Source: Beaufortia kweichowensis
Taxonomy: Eukaryota > Chordata > Actinopteri > Cypriniformes > Gastromyzontidae
Length of the DNA stretch: 64,000 nucleotides
Assembly: GCA_019155185.1 (NCBI GenBank)
Contig: CM032804.1
Span: forward strand, 12,310,992 to 12,374,991
Direction of reading: 5' to 3'
Below the pieces are notes generated by a model. That model made no database searches. It was given only the letters and a program-made list of their open reading frames with translations, and was not told the origin of the DNA. Below are positions 1 through 14,019 of the stretch, piece after piece. How positions within the stretch are numbered: position 1 is the stretch's first letter; the number at the start of each line of letters is the position of its first letter. The position numbers were made by a program, and so were the translations under genes.

Positions 1-2182
1 ATATGCAAGGGTCTATACATGAGTGTGTTGGTGGGGTCAAGGGTTCACGCTTAATAATTGGCCGTCAAGTTAAAAGCGCTCAGAGCTTCAGCTGCACGGA
101 TGTGGTCAATGTAGATTGTGATCAGCTGGAGATGGGAGGCTGGGATTTCAGGAGAAGAGCGAGTTGGCGTTACATAAACCGTGATAGACATTCAGTTACC
201 ATGGAGGCCCTATCACATTTAAACCTCCCACTACCCACACACGCTCTGCTACCCTAAACCCCCCCGTGTTCTGCTTTCTCCATCTCTTTCTCGCATTGGT
301 GCCTTTTGGCACGACGCTCCGTGTGTGCACATTGTGCACGGAGCTGTCTGTCTGCACTTGTTCTTCGTATCTGCTTGATCTCGACCCCCGTATTGGGAGG
401 CATTTCACCCTTCGACTCCCATCTTTTCTGTGGATCGTAACACAAAACACCATCATTCACATGCAAATGTGCTTTGGCAGACCGCCAACTATAAGTAATA
501 CACTAAAGCTACCGAGGCTATATAACGACAAAACCATCCTTTGAAATGAATACTTGCGGTAAAAAACTTCTCATGGAGTTGGAGGGAACAAAGCAGGTGC
601 AAATGAAAACAAATACGTTATGTGTCTTTCAAAGCAACACAAAGCAAGGAAGGTTGTAACACAGGCACTAGTCTAGTTAAAACATTAAACTAAAAACAGA
701 GCTTGCTTGCTGAATTTAGGAGCACATCATTTTTTTTAGGACCTAACCCAGTTCAAACTGGCCTCAAGAGAGATTGTTCCTAGAGCAAGACATGCAGAAA
801 AGCATTTTAAAGGCTTCGGTCTGGTCAACAGGGAGAGATTCGAAACCTCTTCAAGTGGTATTATATAAGATAAGAATGAAAGGTAGTTCAAAGTTAAACA
901 TCAGTCCGAGATGTGCCCACATAAAAGCACAACAGCACAAAAACTCACACAAATACCAGAGGGAACACCCATGCAAACAAATCGTAACCCACAGCAGTGG
1001 TAATGGATTCATTTTCACACATTTGTTTGCCTATCGTGTGCACGACCTTTCAACTTGGCCCTGAATGCATGCGATAGCGCTGCGGGTGGTCAGTTAATGC
1101 TGATCTTACTTGAGGCGCTTTACAATTTTTTTTGCAGCAGTGAAGTTGAGAATTTGCAGTTTCATCACATAATCTTAATTGCTTTAAATGAGGATCAAAT
1201 CTGCACAGCAGGGCATCTAAAAATGAATACACAAACAACAATACAAAATATGCATTGAGAAAAAGTATGCTGGATTCAGCTGGACCATGATTGTAGAGGA
1301 TTGCAAAACTATGATATTATTTGTAAATAATAATAATAATAATAAATTATTCATGCATCTGCATTTCATCCAAAGCATCATACAATATTTAGGGTAAACA
1401 TTTTACACATTCATCCACAAGTTGAGCTACAGGAACACCTCGAAATATTACTCAGTCTAATTAACTTTAAATATTAAATACCAATATTACATAATAATAT
1501 TTGTCAATGGCCTTGGTTGCATCAGCAGAACGAAACTCAAGAGTTTCTGAAAGCATTTTTTTCTGATGAATCATGCAAAACATGACAAAGGATATCTAGT
1601 AAGAAGGCAACTTGAATCGGTTTTATATTGTGTTTAAAGTGCATCACACACTTCAATGCTTTGAACAGTCACTTGCATTCATTTGCAAAAAATAAATAAC
1701 TGGATACATACAAACTTTCTGATAAAAAATCTGTCACAGCGTCTGCGTCTCATCTCTCTGGGTTTTTCCTGCAGGCCTTAATACATCTATTGATATGATT
1801 ATGATGACAGAAAATCAAAGCTAAAAGCTCCTCTACGGCTCTATATCTAAACAGCTCTGTTTGAACATTTTGTCTATTTCAATACTGCATGGAAATATAA
1901 TCTCAGAGGTATTTTGTGCATTATGTTTAAAAATGTAAATTTAAAAGAAATCTGCCTAAAAACAACTAAAACGTTTCCATATACTGTAGCAGTTACTGAA
2001 TTTTGACTGCTGTCGAAGTGAAATCAAATCAAATCAATTGGCCTATAATTTTTTTATATTTAATAGATGTTTAAACTTCAGTGCTCAACGCCATTACCAT
2101 TACCAGTGATGAACATCACTCGTCTCTATGCTCATCCGCATTATTCTTTCCGTAGTCGAAATAACTAAAAGTATTTTAAAAA

Positions 2183-2222
2183 GAAGCTGTTTCAGAAGCA
2201 CAGAAGCTGTTTCAGAAGCACA
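2183..2222. repeat. 20-bp perfect tandem duplication
   Basis: The 20-base unit beginning gaagctgtttcag occurs twice back to back (2183-2202 and 2203-2222) without mismatch. It lies in the rapgefl1 intron. This is most simply a recent local slippage or duplication event. Confidence 0.9.
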
Positions 2223-2885
2223 GTGTCCATATGTGACTGCTTCTCGGTGGGAGTCATCACTGCGCGCTAATCACATCCTTCTCGCTAGCAGGCAGGGAGG
2301 CTGTTTTCAGGCTGTTATTAGGGCTGTCGGTCCAGCCACTGATCCGGGAGTTTGAGGCCATCTGTGTGTGAGCGCGCAAACAGCGTGCTGAAAAAGAGCA
2401 ACCTCTGCTGTCACTTCAAAGCGGTGTCACGTGGCGCACTTTCTATGCTTTGATTCGGGCATTGACTCGGAGTGATGGCTGTGCTGTTTTTTTGCAATGC
2501 ATGTGATGAAGAATAAAGGGGGAGAGCGAGAAAAGAGGGAGAGAAAGATGACTTCACGTGGCATCTTGTAGCTGCTTTCAAAGAAATGTGTCTGTACATC
2601 CTGTGCATCACACCTTGCTTTACATCTTTCTCACTTCGTCCACCTACACCTCCTCAGAGAGCACCAGTTGCCATGTGAACAAGTGCTGAGTTTGAATGAT
2701 GCTCCTTCACACATGAGCATTGGTGCAAAGAGGACCTCGACATGCTCATACAAACATTGATATCAGAACAAGGCCATCAACACAAGATATTTATACTCAC
2801 TAACAAAACTTAACAGAAAACAAGTCAAATCCATCCAGGGAACCACAGATACACATCACTGGTACACACAAAAACAATGGTGATC

Positions 2886-2962
2886 TTGTTATTTTAACTG
2901 GTAGAGCATGGTGCTAGCGACGCATGTTTGTGGCGTTGTGGTATGTTGTTTCAATTCCAAGG
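2886..2962 (+). mobile_element. tRNA-derived SINE head fragment
   Basis: The stretch has an A-box-like TGGTAGAGCATGG (2899-2911) and, about 50 bases on, a decayed B-box GTTTCAATTCC (2948-2958). The spacing and order match a pol III promoter of a tRNA-derived SINE. The SINE body is missing; a palindromic MITE begins directly afterwards. It is not a functional tRNA gene, because no acceptor stem pairs. Confidence 0.55.
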
Positions 2963-3203
2963 TATATGTGATCCTGTTTGTGAAAACCAGGCTAAAGTTT
3001 AAAAATCAAATTCTTAGACAACAAGCCTCTAAGTTTGATTTCACCTATTAATTTCACTATAAATGAAATCTTTGATATAATAAAAGACATCAAGATTATA
3101 TTTTCACAGAATGTTCTTAACATTATTTAGGATGATTTTAAGTAGAAAACAGTAAATCACAAAAAAAGACTTTAGCTGGGTTTTCAAAGGCAGGGTAACA
3201 TAT
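2963..3203. mobile_element. Palindromic MITE, family 1, copy A
   Basis: The left end atatgtgatcctg..tgtgaaaaccaggctaaag is matched in inverted orientation by the right end ctttagctgggttttcaaaggcagggtaacatat, giving imperfect terminal inverted repeats of about 34 bases. The roughly 240-bp element has no coding capacity, which fits a non-autonomous DNA transposon. Related copies occur at 36402-36568, 39908-40145 and 43836-44057. Confidence 0.7.
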
Positions 3204-6200
3204 CTCAAATGCACTATAATAGCTACTTTGCATAAGTGATGCAAACATGCTAAAATGTACGATGACATCCCCACACACTTCCAGCACCTACCCAGAAAAT
3301 ACCCAACTGTATGATACAACATAATCATACCGCCTCCTCCAAACACGCATCCCTTTGCAAAACGAACATACCTCAAACAAATCAATTACTCACAGTCCGA
3401 GTACAGAGCCGAGAGGGACACCAATACTTTTCTTCAGCAGAAAACTGGCCAGGTGTGTGGATGTGCACAAAATGAGTGGGCACGACCATTAAAAAGACGG
3501 GGTGGGGGGATATATCACTTTTCCTCACAGTGTTATGTAAAGTCTCACAAAGAGAGGCCAGTGAGTGGGTTGCCATTCCACTCTAATCCCTCTCTCTTTT
3601 CAAAAGAAAAAATGTCAGCATTCCTCCCACACAAACACACTCTCTCCGATTGCACTTCTCTCTCCTTTCCTCCCTCCTCTCATGCATTTCTTTCTTTCTC
3701 CACACTTTGCTTGCTTGCTGAAGATTCTTTCAAATAGCTTGAGGACAATTTCGGCCCGCTGGAAAGAAGCACGTGGAGAGTGAGATGGTCCTTACACAAC
3801 CAGACCTTAGCCTTGAGACCATCTTCATCCATCTTTACCTCACTAGCTTCGGCTGACAATGTAAATCAATGTAAACTACAGCTGAGCATATAAATTGTGA
3901 GTCATGATTATCATTGGAAATGGGCAATGCTTGATGCAATGAGCACTGCATTGGCAAAAGGTCAGGAGTTTAATTTTAGATAACATGAAAATGTATAGTT
4001 TGATGCACTGCATGTCACTTTTGTTAAATGCAAATGCAATGCAGACTAACATCTTCACATTTTAACTTTATGTTTAGGACTAATAGATTAAACAGCTCAA
4101 TAGCTGCCAACTTTATGACAACAGTTTTTTTAAGAAATAAGCTTATTCTTAATGAAACAATAAAGACAATAATAAAGATCAATCAGTCATTTTTTCTTTA
4201 CAAAAAGATAAAAATGTAGTTTCTCTATAAAATCACCTGATTTTGACAAATGCACAGCAAATACATCCAAGCCCTTTAAGAGAGCTACAAGTCATTCTTG
4301 TTTCTATGTTTAAGTTAAGAAAAAAGTCCTGCATTTGGAAACTACCACTAGTAATGAAAAACATGGCCGTTAGACTGCTGTTGCCTTGCCCTCTGGAACT
4401 TTGTTCTAACACGCCAGCCAACAGAACTACATCTGCCTCACAACGGGAAGGTCTAAAGGTAAACAGTTATGCAATAATCGACTTGCTAATCTCAGTTCAA
4501 TGGACCTTACAAAATCACTGCAAAACATGCTCATTACACACACACAAGGTGTCAGTTGACATTCCACAGATAAAGCTGTTGTTGGTATCAAAAGGGTGTG
4601 TTGTCTCAGAGTCTATTTAACTAAGGTTCCTGGCAATCAGATTTCACACGGAAGACACCAGAGGGAAAGACCAAGTATACAGTAAAACAAAAGTATGCAG
4701 AAGTGCGTGTACACACATATATCATGCAATATTTAGCTGTTATATGTATCTATCTTCTTTAATGTAAAAAAAATGGTTTCCAAGGTTTATATGTCCACTT
4801 TTACTTTCATATAATGTAGAACCAACAAAATGCATCTGTCAATGCTCACTTATTCAATCAACAGCTGGGATACAGGGCTTACTGCTGATAAACTGACAGC
4901 CCACCAGCACTAAAGTAGTTTCTTATTTCAGTGCATTACCTCTTGACCCTGGATCAGTGGACTTCCAACAGTCTATAATCCAGAGTCAGTTCACGGACAA
5001 CAAAACTAGATGAGACAAATTGCAAGTCCATTGTTGGCTAATCCAGGATTAGTGGCACTTTTTTACAATTTCACAGACCTCAATAATGACAAATTGCAGA
5101 ATAAATGTCCAACTTATCTAAAGACAAGACATGGCATCCCTCACTCAAAAAAAAGAGAAAAAAATGGGTTGGAAATGTGTCAGTCTGTAACATATAATTC
5201 AAATCTTTTAGTTATGTTCAAGATTTACAGCAGTCGATCAAGATAAACTACTCAAAACTGTCAAGCACATCAAATGAATGACCACATGCATCAAACCATC
5301 CTTTTCATAGACTCACATAAAATGTATTAGCAAAAAAACAGGTTGTTTCTGATAAACTCCTGACTTTGAACTCATGAATCATGGCTATTAATTGGAGACT
5401 ATTAACTATATTCATCATCTTTATGTAATGTAAGATAATTATGGCAAGTCTGACTTAAGACTTCAAATTCAACAAGATTATCAAACATTCATCACCTTTC
5501 AAGACAAATATAAAGCAATCCACTATAAAGAACAAAACAATCTTATTCTTTATCATCACGCTATTCTAATTCCTCCTTATAAAGCAATGAACCGAGGCAA
5601 GCAGTCCATCTGCCCATTGATTTCACGTCAAGCATAATTCCCTCTTTATGCACCGGCATACTGTTAAAATCCCTGCAGTTTCCATGGTTACTTCACAAAA
5701 ACACTCTGATGCACATGTGCAGTGAAAGCTGCAGCAAAGAATCACCACCACTGAATGTGTGGGAGAGTCATTCTTCATAGGATAAAAGTCCTGCACCTTA
5801 CTGGAAAAGATAACATGTATGCACTTGTTAAACGTGTTTTGTAGAAAACCTGAAAATCTTACAACACATCGTTTCCCCAAAACAGTCTTTTGTTTGAGAC
5901 TAAAGTAGAAATTCCCTCACCTGGCACAGGGATTGAACAGGTTTAGCTTAATTGTCTTCTGCATACAGATGGTCTGCGCTATATGTGGGTGGTATTATCA
6001 CGAAACATCCACAACATGAAATCAGAGAAAAGTCCCTTGGTAACTGTCATACTTTCACTTTCTGCTCATATACCCTATATAGAAAGGGAAAAACCCTATA
6101 GCTCCACACTTACTTTGAACATATTTTCCAGAAAATTTCCTCATATACTGACAGAATCCATTTTATGGCATCACCGCCAGTGACCTCATGTCAGATCACC

Positions 6201-6960
6201 ATTATAACTTTGTATGGTAATAGCTAAAACCTTTTCTGAAGTAAAAGGAGCTTGTTTCTAATACATTATGGCACTAACAAACCCATTTTTACTTGTGTAA
6301 AATCTTACCTTCATGGCTGTGTTACCTCAAAGCGTTGCATGCGCAGTCAGTACAGGCATATTAGGGAAACTGGGCCACGGTTGACTTTGATGTGTGGATC
6401 AAATAAAACAGATCAAATAGTCTTTGTTTTACACATGTAGGAGTGTTGACTCTTGCTCTTTTGATAGGGTATTTGTGAAACTAGTTCCACTGCACCGTAA
6501 AGGTCCATCAAACAACAAGCGTTCAGCCAAACGCAAAGCAACTGAACAAGACAACTGGGTCTCAAAAAGTTTGCTGTCGTAAAAACGCTCGTGGCAAAAA
6601 TGCGCAACGAGACGGACAAACATGTTCTGCTTGACGCATGTGTACAAATATATAACACAAACACCAGCAAAATTGTTAGAAACGCAATACAATAACGTAT
6701 GAACTTGTATATACACTAGCTTACCGCGCTTTATTATGTAACACCCTGAAGCGTCTTGGTGAGACAGCGATGAGTTATTCCACTACTACAACACAAACAG
6801 TGCACCAAACTAAACACAGCAACACACAGAAACGATGTTACAATATTTACGAATTAATCAAGCTTTACATGCAACGCTACTGACCGTCAACAATAGAGCA
6901 TGTGCAAACAACATACCAGGGGAGAGAAGCGACCATGCGCCATGAACTCGCTGAACTCAC

Positions 6961-7342
6961 CTGTGCAGTTGCCGTACCGCTTTCCCGCCACACTATCCAG
7001 CAGCGCCAGCGCTAGATTCTCCGGAGTGTCCGCGGGCATCGGGGTCCAATTCGTGTCCAGACTCGCTTCTGAGCTCTGCTCATCGCTGGACAGCGACGGG
7101 CTTCTGATGTCCGCAGTGGCCGAGGGCCAGCAAGGCGCTTCTTCGGTTTCCGGGCTGAACACCTCCCTGGCCGGACCGCTCTCGGGGGACGTCTCTCTGA
7201 AGAACGGCACCACACGGGACAGACTGGCCCGCCTCCTCGACGCCCCTGTGCCCGTTGCCTTTTCCCCAAAACCGCCCGCCCGAGTGAGCGCATTGGTCTG
7301 CTTTTTTAGGAACTTTTCAAGAGGCTTCATTCCAGCCGGCAT
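6961..7342 (-). CDS. rapgefl1: Rap guanine nucleotide exchange factor-like 1, first coding exon (partial gene)
   Basis: The exon encodes MPAGMKPLEKFLKKQT followed by a Ser/Arg-rich, low-complexity N-terminus. Human RAPGEFL1 opens with MKPLEKFLKKQTS, and the gene adjoins CASC3 in human as it does here. The exon ends at a GTGAGT donor (6955-6960) after 127 codons plus one base. The remaining exons, with the RA-like and RasGEF domains, would lie to the left, and I found none of them in 1-6960, so the first intron is at least 6.9 kb. The family is related to Rap GEFs and is mainly neuronal. Two ATGs are possible, at 7342 (MPAG) and 7330 (MKPL). The frame is open upstream to 7396, so the start is not settled; 7330 matches the human start. 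Identification is firm for this exon, by motif and synteny. Confidence 0.85.
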
Positions 7343-8160
7343 TTTGATGGAAAAAATCACGAAAAAGGCCCGGGTTTGATCCGAATTAATACTCAATAAT
7401 TTAACACTGATGGTGAGCGTATGGACGTAAGCGTCTACATCATAGCCGGATAATAATGAAACCCAAATCTGACTGGAAAATGATTTAAGTAATAACCCTT
7501 GCTGTATGAAAATGTCAAGAATAAAATACGGCCATTGTAAAAGAATACAGGAGAAACAAGTGGATGCTGATCGAGTCCTTTATAGAAAAAAAATCCAAAC
7601 GTATCCAAGGGAAACCCGTCCTCCACTGCAGCTCTTCTGCTCGTATATGTTATTAGCTATATGTGTAGCAGGCTTACCATTGGCACCGTCACGAAGCCTT
7701 TGATGGAAGAGTCAATTAGACAAATAATCGGTCCGAACACAGACACAGAAGATAAAGATAGCAGCAGGGGGGTTGAAAACACGGCGCCCGGTAGCTTTTT
7801 ATAATGCATATATAAATCAGTCTGTCAAGATGCTGGAGCTGAAGAGATGAATCGTCTATGGCAGCAGGTCTACGGAAGAGAGGCTTGTGTCGCAGACGAG
7901 ACGCTGAACCCACCGGCGATTCCGTGTTTATAGATCCCTGATCGGTTCCGTGGTATCCTTGTTGAATTTTCTCTTGACGGTACCGAGTGTTGTGCGCCAC
8001 GAGTCCGCACAAATACTGCGCTCCGTTGCGCTCGCATACAGTATACACACCCAACGGGGGTGTGTGAGTCTCTCTCTCTCTCTCTCTCTCTCTCTCGCCT
8101 TCTCTGCAGCTGAGCGTGTGTTGTTGATGGTGTCAAGAGATATTGCTCAATTGCTTTGAA
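7343..8160 (-). promoter_or_regulatory. rapgefl1 5' UTR and promoter side
   Basis: This is the sequence upstream of the rapgefl1 start. It has more CpG than the flanking intergenic DNA and a 28-bp (TC)14 tract at 8069-8096. No TATA box or start site can be assigned with confidence, so the promoter role is inferred from position only. Confidence 0.4.
8069..8096. repeat. (TC)14 microsatellite
   Basis: This is an uninterrupted TC dinucleotide run about 0.7 kb upstream of the rapgefl1 start codon. Confidence 0.95.
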
Positions 8161-10473
8161 TAGCAGCAATTGCAGTCACAAGAATCTAGGAGGGACACAG
8201 AGACTAGTTACGTATTTCCAAGGTATTTTTTTGACTAATAATGCATTAAAAATTTGTAAGGAGCTGACATAAAGTAATCAACTATAAAATTTAATTAACT
8301 TTTAGTGTGCTTTACTGGCATGCAACAACAAAATGAGATGTAAACAAAATGTGAAATTTTTTTAATTTTGTTAAAATTAAATAATAAAATAAAATATACT
8401 TCAATACTACAATTTCACTGTGGATATGTGTTTTTCCTGGTTTTGACGCCTTTACTGTAAGAAGCTTTTATCATTTATTATTGAATAATAAGTATTTTGG
8501 TGAGAGTTACCAAGGTACACTTGCAATTTAAATAAAAATAAAATAATGTAATACAACACACGGCAGCCAATAAAGCATATTAAAGGAAGTAAGCATGTGT
8601 TTATCTTGTGTGACTATGATCAACTATGAGTAAACTGACAAATATCTCAAGCAGCAAAATTTATTAAGGAATAACCTAAGACTTTTGAACTATGGACACC
8701 AAGGCGTATCAGTTACAGTTGGCACGTGTCTTCTTCTCCATAAGGTCTGCTGCTGATCAACTGTATGACAGTAATTTAAAGCTGGTTTCGAATAGCCCAG
8801 CTGCAAAGCTCAGTAAATGCTTATCTCTTACACAACCACCTCATGCTCAGCCCCACAAACACTACATTTAACCACTACTTTAATCAAAGGCAGTAATTAG
8901 TAGACACATGCCGACAGCCCGATGATTCAGGCCGGTCATGGTAGCCTGCCAAGATGCAAGTCTATAGGGTTAGCCACTTTATCTGTCATCAGTGTTAGGT
9001 TACATCTGACAGTCCATGCTTGGTGTCTTGTTCCGACATCTGTCAGGAAACACTATCCCAAGACACCAATGATGGGTAAATATGGTATCTAGTTGCTATC
9101 TTGGTCATTTAATTGAATACATCATTATTTTAACATACAGATTACACACAGTAATAATAAAACATGGGGATATTTTGATTGCAAAAAGTATTAAGTAAGC
9201 TATTTTGACAAATATATGTCTCTGTGGTTTGTGAGGTTTATTTGAAACTAAATAGTGAATAAAAATAAATGAAAATTCAAAGACTTTCTTTTTCCATGAA
9301 TTGCAAGAAAATACTTTTTGATCAAAAGAATAAAAGGTGAACAAGTGTTTTCTAGACAATGAACGCAAATACTGAAGCGGTCGGTCTTTAACATTTTGCA
9401 CAAATTTTCTCATGTTGAGTAAAATGAGAGAGGGTAATGACATAATTTGGGTGATTTTTTTAGTTTTGGGTTATTTCTATAATAAATTGTGTCTGTGTCA
9501 TTCTTAATAAGTTCATAAGTCTCTATTGTAAATCATTTCTTTGTTTCATATAAGTCATTCAAATATATAACTTGATTTTTTTCAATTCATTATTTTATTT
9601 CTGGATGGTTTCTTATAAGCATTAAAGGGTCTGATATACCTGATGACCTCAGACGAACCCATTTTGGCTGTGGTTAGAGCTCCTTTCCCACATCATATGG
9701 GAATAGCCTCCATAAGACTATGACATTGATAAACCTGTCTGGATTGCGCAAAGTGAAATGCACCTGATCCAGATCAAAGCTGCAGAGCTTTGAACAAGGT
9801 GTGTGATTTTCTTCACTCAGCCATGTTTTAAAGCTTAAAACTGCAAGCTGTAAAAACTGCTCTGGTATAAATTTAGCTCTGCGTCAGTAGAGGTCCTCCT
9901 TGTCACCATGGAAATGAGAATGAAACCATGCTGCATAGAGGTGGAAATCACACGTTGTGCAAACCGCTGCAGTCATCCAGCGATCGCACAACTAACACAA
10001 CACCCACACACAATCTATCCACTCCATCTACTTTATAGTAAGACTATAAGTTAGTGGATATGTTCGTAAGGGGCATCCCTAGCTCATTTCACCACAGGTC
10101 ACCCCTTAGAGTAAATTGTGTGGTTTTTGTGGACTCTATGGGGAAATTGATGCCATTAGAGGAACAGTGTCAGATTTGAATGTGTGTGAGTGTTTAGAGA
10201 AGGACAGTCAAGTGTTGGTCATACCCTTTAGTCATATGACCTTTTCAGAGTTAGGACGTGTCATGATTTAAACATGCATAGCCTATGACTTTATCATTAG
10301 AAAATACATTTTCACAACATTAGACACAAGCACTTGGAAGTGCGTCACATGGCTTATAATGTTTTCTGTTAGAGAGAATTTGAGGGGTAATGAGCCAATA
10401 AGTAAATGAATTCTTAAGCCAGATGAGGTCCTGCAAATGGGAATGACATTAGTTTTTATTACAGTTTAAATAA

Positions 10474-10480
<7 letters not shown>

Positions 10481-10510
<30 letters not shown>
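10481..10510. repeat. (TA)15 microsatellite
   Basis: A perfect TA run flanked by tgtg and cacac, in intergenic DNA. Confidence 0.95.
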
Positions 10511-10515
<5 letters not shown>

Positions 10516-13500
10516 GATGTCATATATTTTAAATCACATTAAATGTAATTAAACACAAACTAGTAACTAATATTGTTAATTCAGACCTAATACAATCCAA
10601 CAGAAGCACCCCAGTTTTTTAACAAAAGAAAAAAAGAAGTCATTACCATAGTAATTCTGTATGCATATTTATCTTTTTAATGAATATGACTCGCTAATAT
10701 ATTTGCCAGGCAGTGTAGCCCACCAGTCCTTCTGGATACACAAACCCACCCACCCTCCCACATGCACTCAGATGATGGATGACCTCAAGAGCCTAACGCA
10801 CTTGCCCTGGAGTGAGGAGAGCAGAGCTCACATCTGCGATGACTCATTAAATACACCCCCCACCCCTCCACGGTGTCACAACGCCATCCTTATGCCATGT
10901 GCTATTGTACACAACACAAACACACAAACAGAAGTGCACACGCTCGCTATGTTACATCATTCTTCTTCGTGAAAAGCTTGTAATGAAACAACACAACAAA
11001 GCGCTAATGTCCTTTGTTGAAATACTGAGACACACACTCTTTTAAATTCACAATAAACAAGAGATTCATCAAATACAATGTACGCACACATGCACAAACA
11101 CACTGGGAATCCCTTTGAATCCAGACAGAATCGTTTTGTGTGGAAATATATTCTGTTTTTTATATGCAAACACAAACCGAGTCTAAGATGAATGTTTCGG
11201 ACCCCTGGAGTGTAACATTAGTGTGTGTGTGTGATTTTTCTCATAAGGAGATTATCTTTAACTCATTAAACAGACCCACTTTCCAGCGCCACAATACACA
11301 ATAACTCTATTCCCCTCCCTGACACCCCAAACACATCATAAGTACATCAGAGGAAAGCTGTTTGTCTTACTCCTGTGTGGACGCCCTCCTCCCTGTCAAT
11401 CTGGCAGATTAAGATGCTAATGTGACCCCTGAAGAGCGTTTTCAAAAACACACTTTTATAGGATTATGGTTCGCTGTGATCTTCCGGCTTATAGTATCAT
11501 TTAGCTCAGTGTCATTTAGGAAGTGTTACTAAATAATGTTGGATGTCTTTATATCGTATTGTATATGACAAGATCTGACACTACAAAGGTAATTTTTTCA
11601 TCAGACATACTGGTCAAAAGATACTGCTGATAAACTTAATTGGATATAATGATAAGGGAGAGGGCTATGAAACATAAAGTTATATACAAGAAACAGAATA
11701 TAGATGAAAAATGAGAGACACACTTGAATTCATGTAAAGATGCAAGCAGGTTAAAGCAATTTCTGTGACATCACACCATCACACACAGAGACACGCTCAG
11801 CTAGAAAGAAAATGTGAGAAAAGACGAAAGCCAAGAAAAATCGGATAAAATCAATCTATATAGAAATAACAGCTTATGGGTCTCTGAATCCTGAGTCATT
11901 TTGTTAAGTTTGGGGGCGCGATGTACACACAAATCTCATTGTGAGCATCTTTGCTACAGCACATCTTATTATACAAGCTCATTATTTATTTCAATGCATG
12001 GATGCTTACAAACAGCTCACATGAATCATGCGAAAGTTTAATGACACACATGCAAACGCTCATATTCCTGGCCCGTGAAGGGGGATGGGGACACAAAATG
12101 ACATCACCCTCAGAAAACATTTGGTTACAGTCCTTCTGTAGAGACGGCATAGGGGGAGGTCCGACCTCAGGGATGTGCATCTCTGACACACACAACAATG
12201 GATGAGAGAGGGGACACTGTTAAATATGCAGAGGACGCCAACAAGAAGCATTAAAAATGCATTGGTGACTAAGGCTCTAAAAGACTGCTTGCTAATTGTG
12301 TGGACCTCAGGAGTATAAAATGTCTTTTAAAAGTGCAATTTTTCTGGATCTCGAAAATCTGACTCACAGTTTGGGGTCAGTATCGCTTGTATATAAAAGC
12401 TGAATGTGGAGCACTTAAAGGCTGTATTGAATGTATTACAATGTTGAAAATTCTTCTCATGCGATAAAAAAATATGAGCAAATCAATTCACATTGTACAG
12501 TAGGGAGTAGTACCTTATTAAAAAACACTTCTGATAAAAAGATGCAGAAAAAGAGATGGTGGAATAGAGCAAAGTTTACTAAAACCACAACTATTAAAAC
12601 ATTTCTGTTAATTAAAATTAAATAAAAATATAGGACTAAATATTAATTGAAAAACTTTAACTAAAAAAGGAAATGAATTAAGTGAAATAAGTTGAGGGAC
12701 TAAAAATTGATAACTAAAATTAATAAAAACTAAACTAAAACTGAAACTGAAATAAAGATAAACATAAATAGCAATTAAAAAAAAAATACAAATTGAAAAT
12801 AACAAAATAAATTAAAATAACAAAGTAACAAAATTAATATAAAAACAAAATATGAATAAAAGTACAATTAAAGTAAACACAAAACTATTATAACTTCTGA
12901 ATGGAGATGTTTATCAGTGCAGAAACAGAATCATATCTATGCTAAGTGTCTTGGTGAATACAACTCTATTTTTTACATTTAGCGCATGACATCTTGAAAT
13001 GAGAAGGGCTTGTGGCTCTAAAAGAATCTCTGACGTGCGTCAGGTTTTAGCAGGTCATCTGAGGCCTAAAGCCATAAATCACGTCACGCTTCGGTGATCT
13101 CAGATGTGGCGTACAAACAAACCCACCCACGTGATCTGCATCTTTCACGTACCACCGAAAAGCATTGCCGTGCGGTGTGTTTATCAACACGGCATTAAAG
13201 TGACTGCAAATATATAAAAGCTTATTGTCCAGTTGAAAACCTTGACGAGCCCTTAAAATGGGACCTGAGGCCTTGTCACATTTGGCTAGTCTGTACAAGT
13301 CAGAAAGAGACTGGTGGTCCTGAGAGAAAGAATGGGAGAGAAATTCCTAACATAATAGAAGAGAGAAGAGGTCAGCAGGAAAGATGTGAGGTTTGCTTGG
13401 GTTGCTGTGGGGGAGTGGTAGATGGACAGAAGATAGTTGAGACCTGGAAGCACAAGCCAATGACAATGTATTAAAAGGAAGAAAACTGTAATATAAATCA

Positions 13501-13929
13501 ACTGGGATTTATACTAAGAAATTGTGCAAAACTGTAAAAAAAATAAATGTGCCATAATGAGAACATGTTGTGGGTGGTTGGTAAAGCACTTAACATTAGC
13601 CAAGAGGTTCTGAGTGTTTTAGGGAGCGTTGCTATAGTTACTAGGGTCGTCTGGGTGGATGCTTGCTTACCTACATCAAAAGAAGCCACCTCCAAATGTC
13701 TGGGAATAACTTCAGTCCTTCCTTCAATATATGTATTTGTCTCCCTGAATCTCAGAGTGAAATAAGAAATCTAACAACAAACCTCCGACTTTCTCTTTAA
13801 TTCTTCAAACAGCGATACCGAATGTAATTTAATAATTTACTTGTAAAGCTTTGTATGCATTACAAGAGTGAATGTATACTAATTATTCTTGCAACACATT
13901 TTAAAAAGCTTTAAATTGCATTTTAACTG

Positions 13930-13930
<1 letters not shown>

Positions 13931-13979
<49 letters not shown>

Positions 13980-14019
13980 TATATATATGCTATAATACAA
14001 TATATATATATATATATAT
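13931..14019. repeat. Compound (TA)n microsatellite
   Basis: Two TA runs (13931-13977 and 14001-14019) are separated by gctatatatatgctataatacaa. The pair is intergenic and hairpin-prone. Confidence 0.9.

Larger units (their letters stand above)
1..6960 (-). other. rapgefl1 intron 1 (partial), no exon seen
   Basis: This is non-coding, AT-rich sequence. None of the open frames resembles RAPGEFL1 exon 2 or any other protein I know. It contains a 20-bp perfect tandem duplication (2183-2222), a tRNA-like SINE remnant (about 2886-2962) and a palindromic MITE (2963-3203). Otherwise I see nothing to name. Confidence 0.6.

Noticed and set aside
13565..13670. Possible minisatellite with ggtggttggta/gcgttgctatag words
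   Set aside because: The units are too diverged to define a period by eye; probably a decayed common fish repeat.
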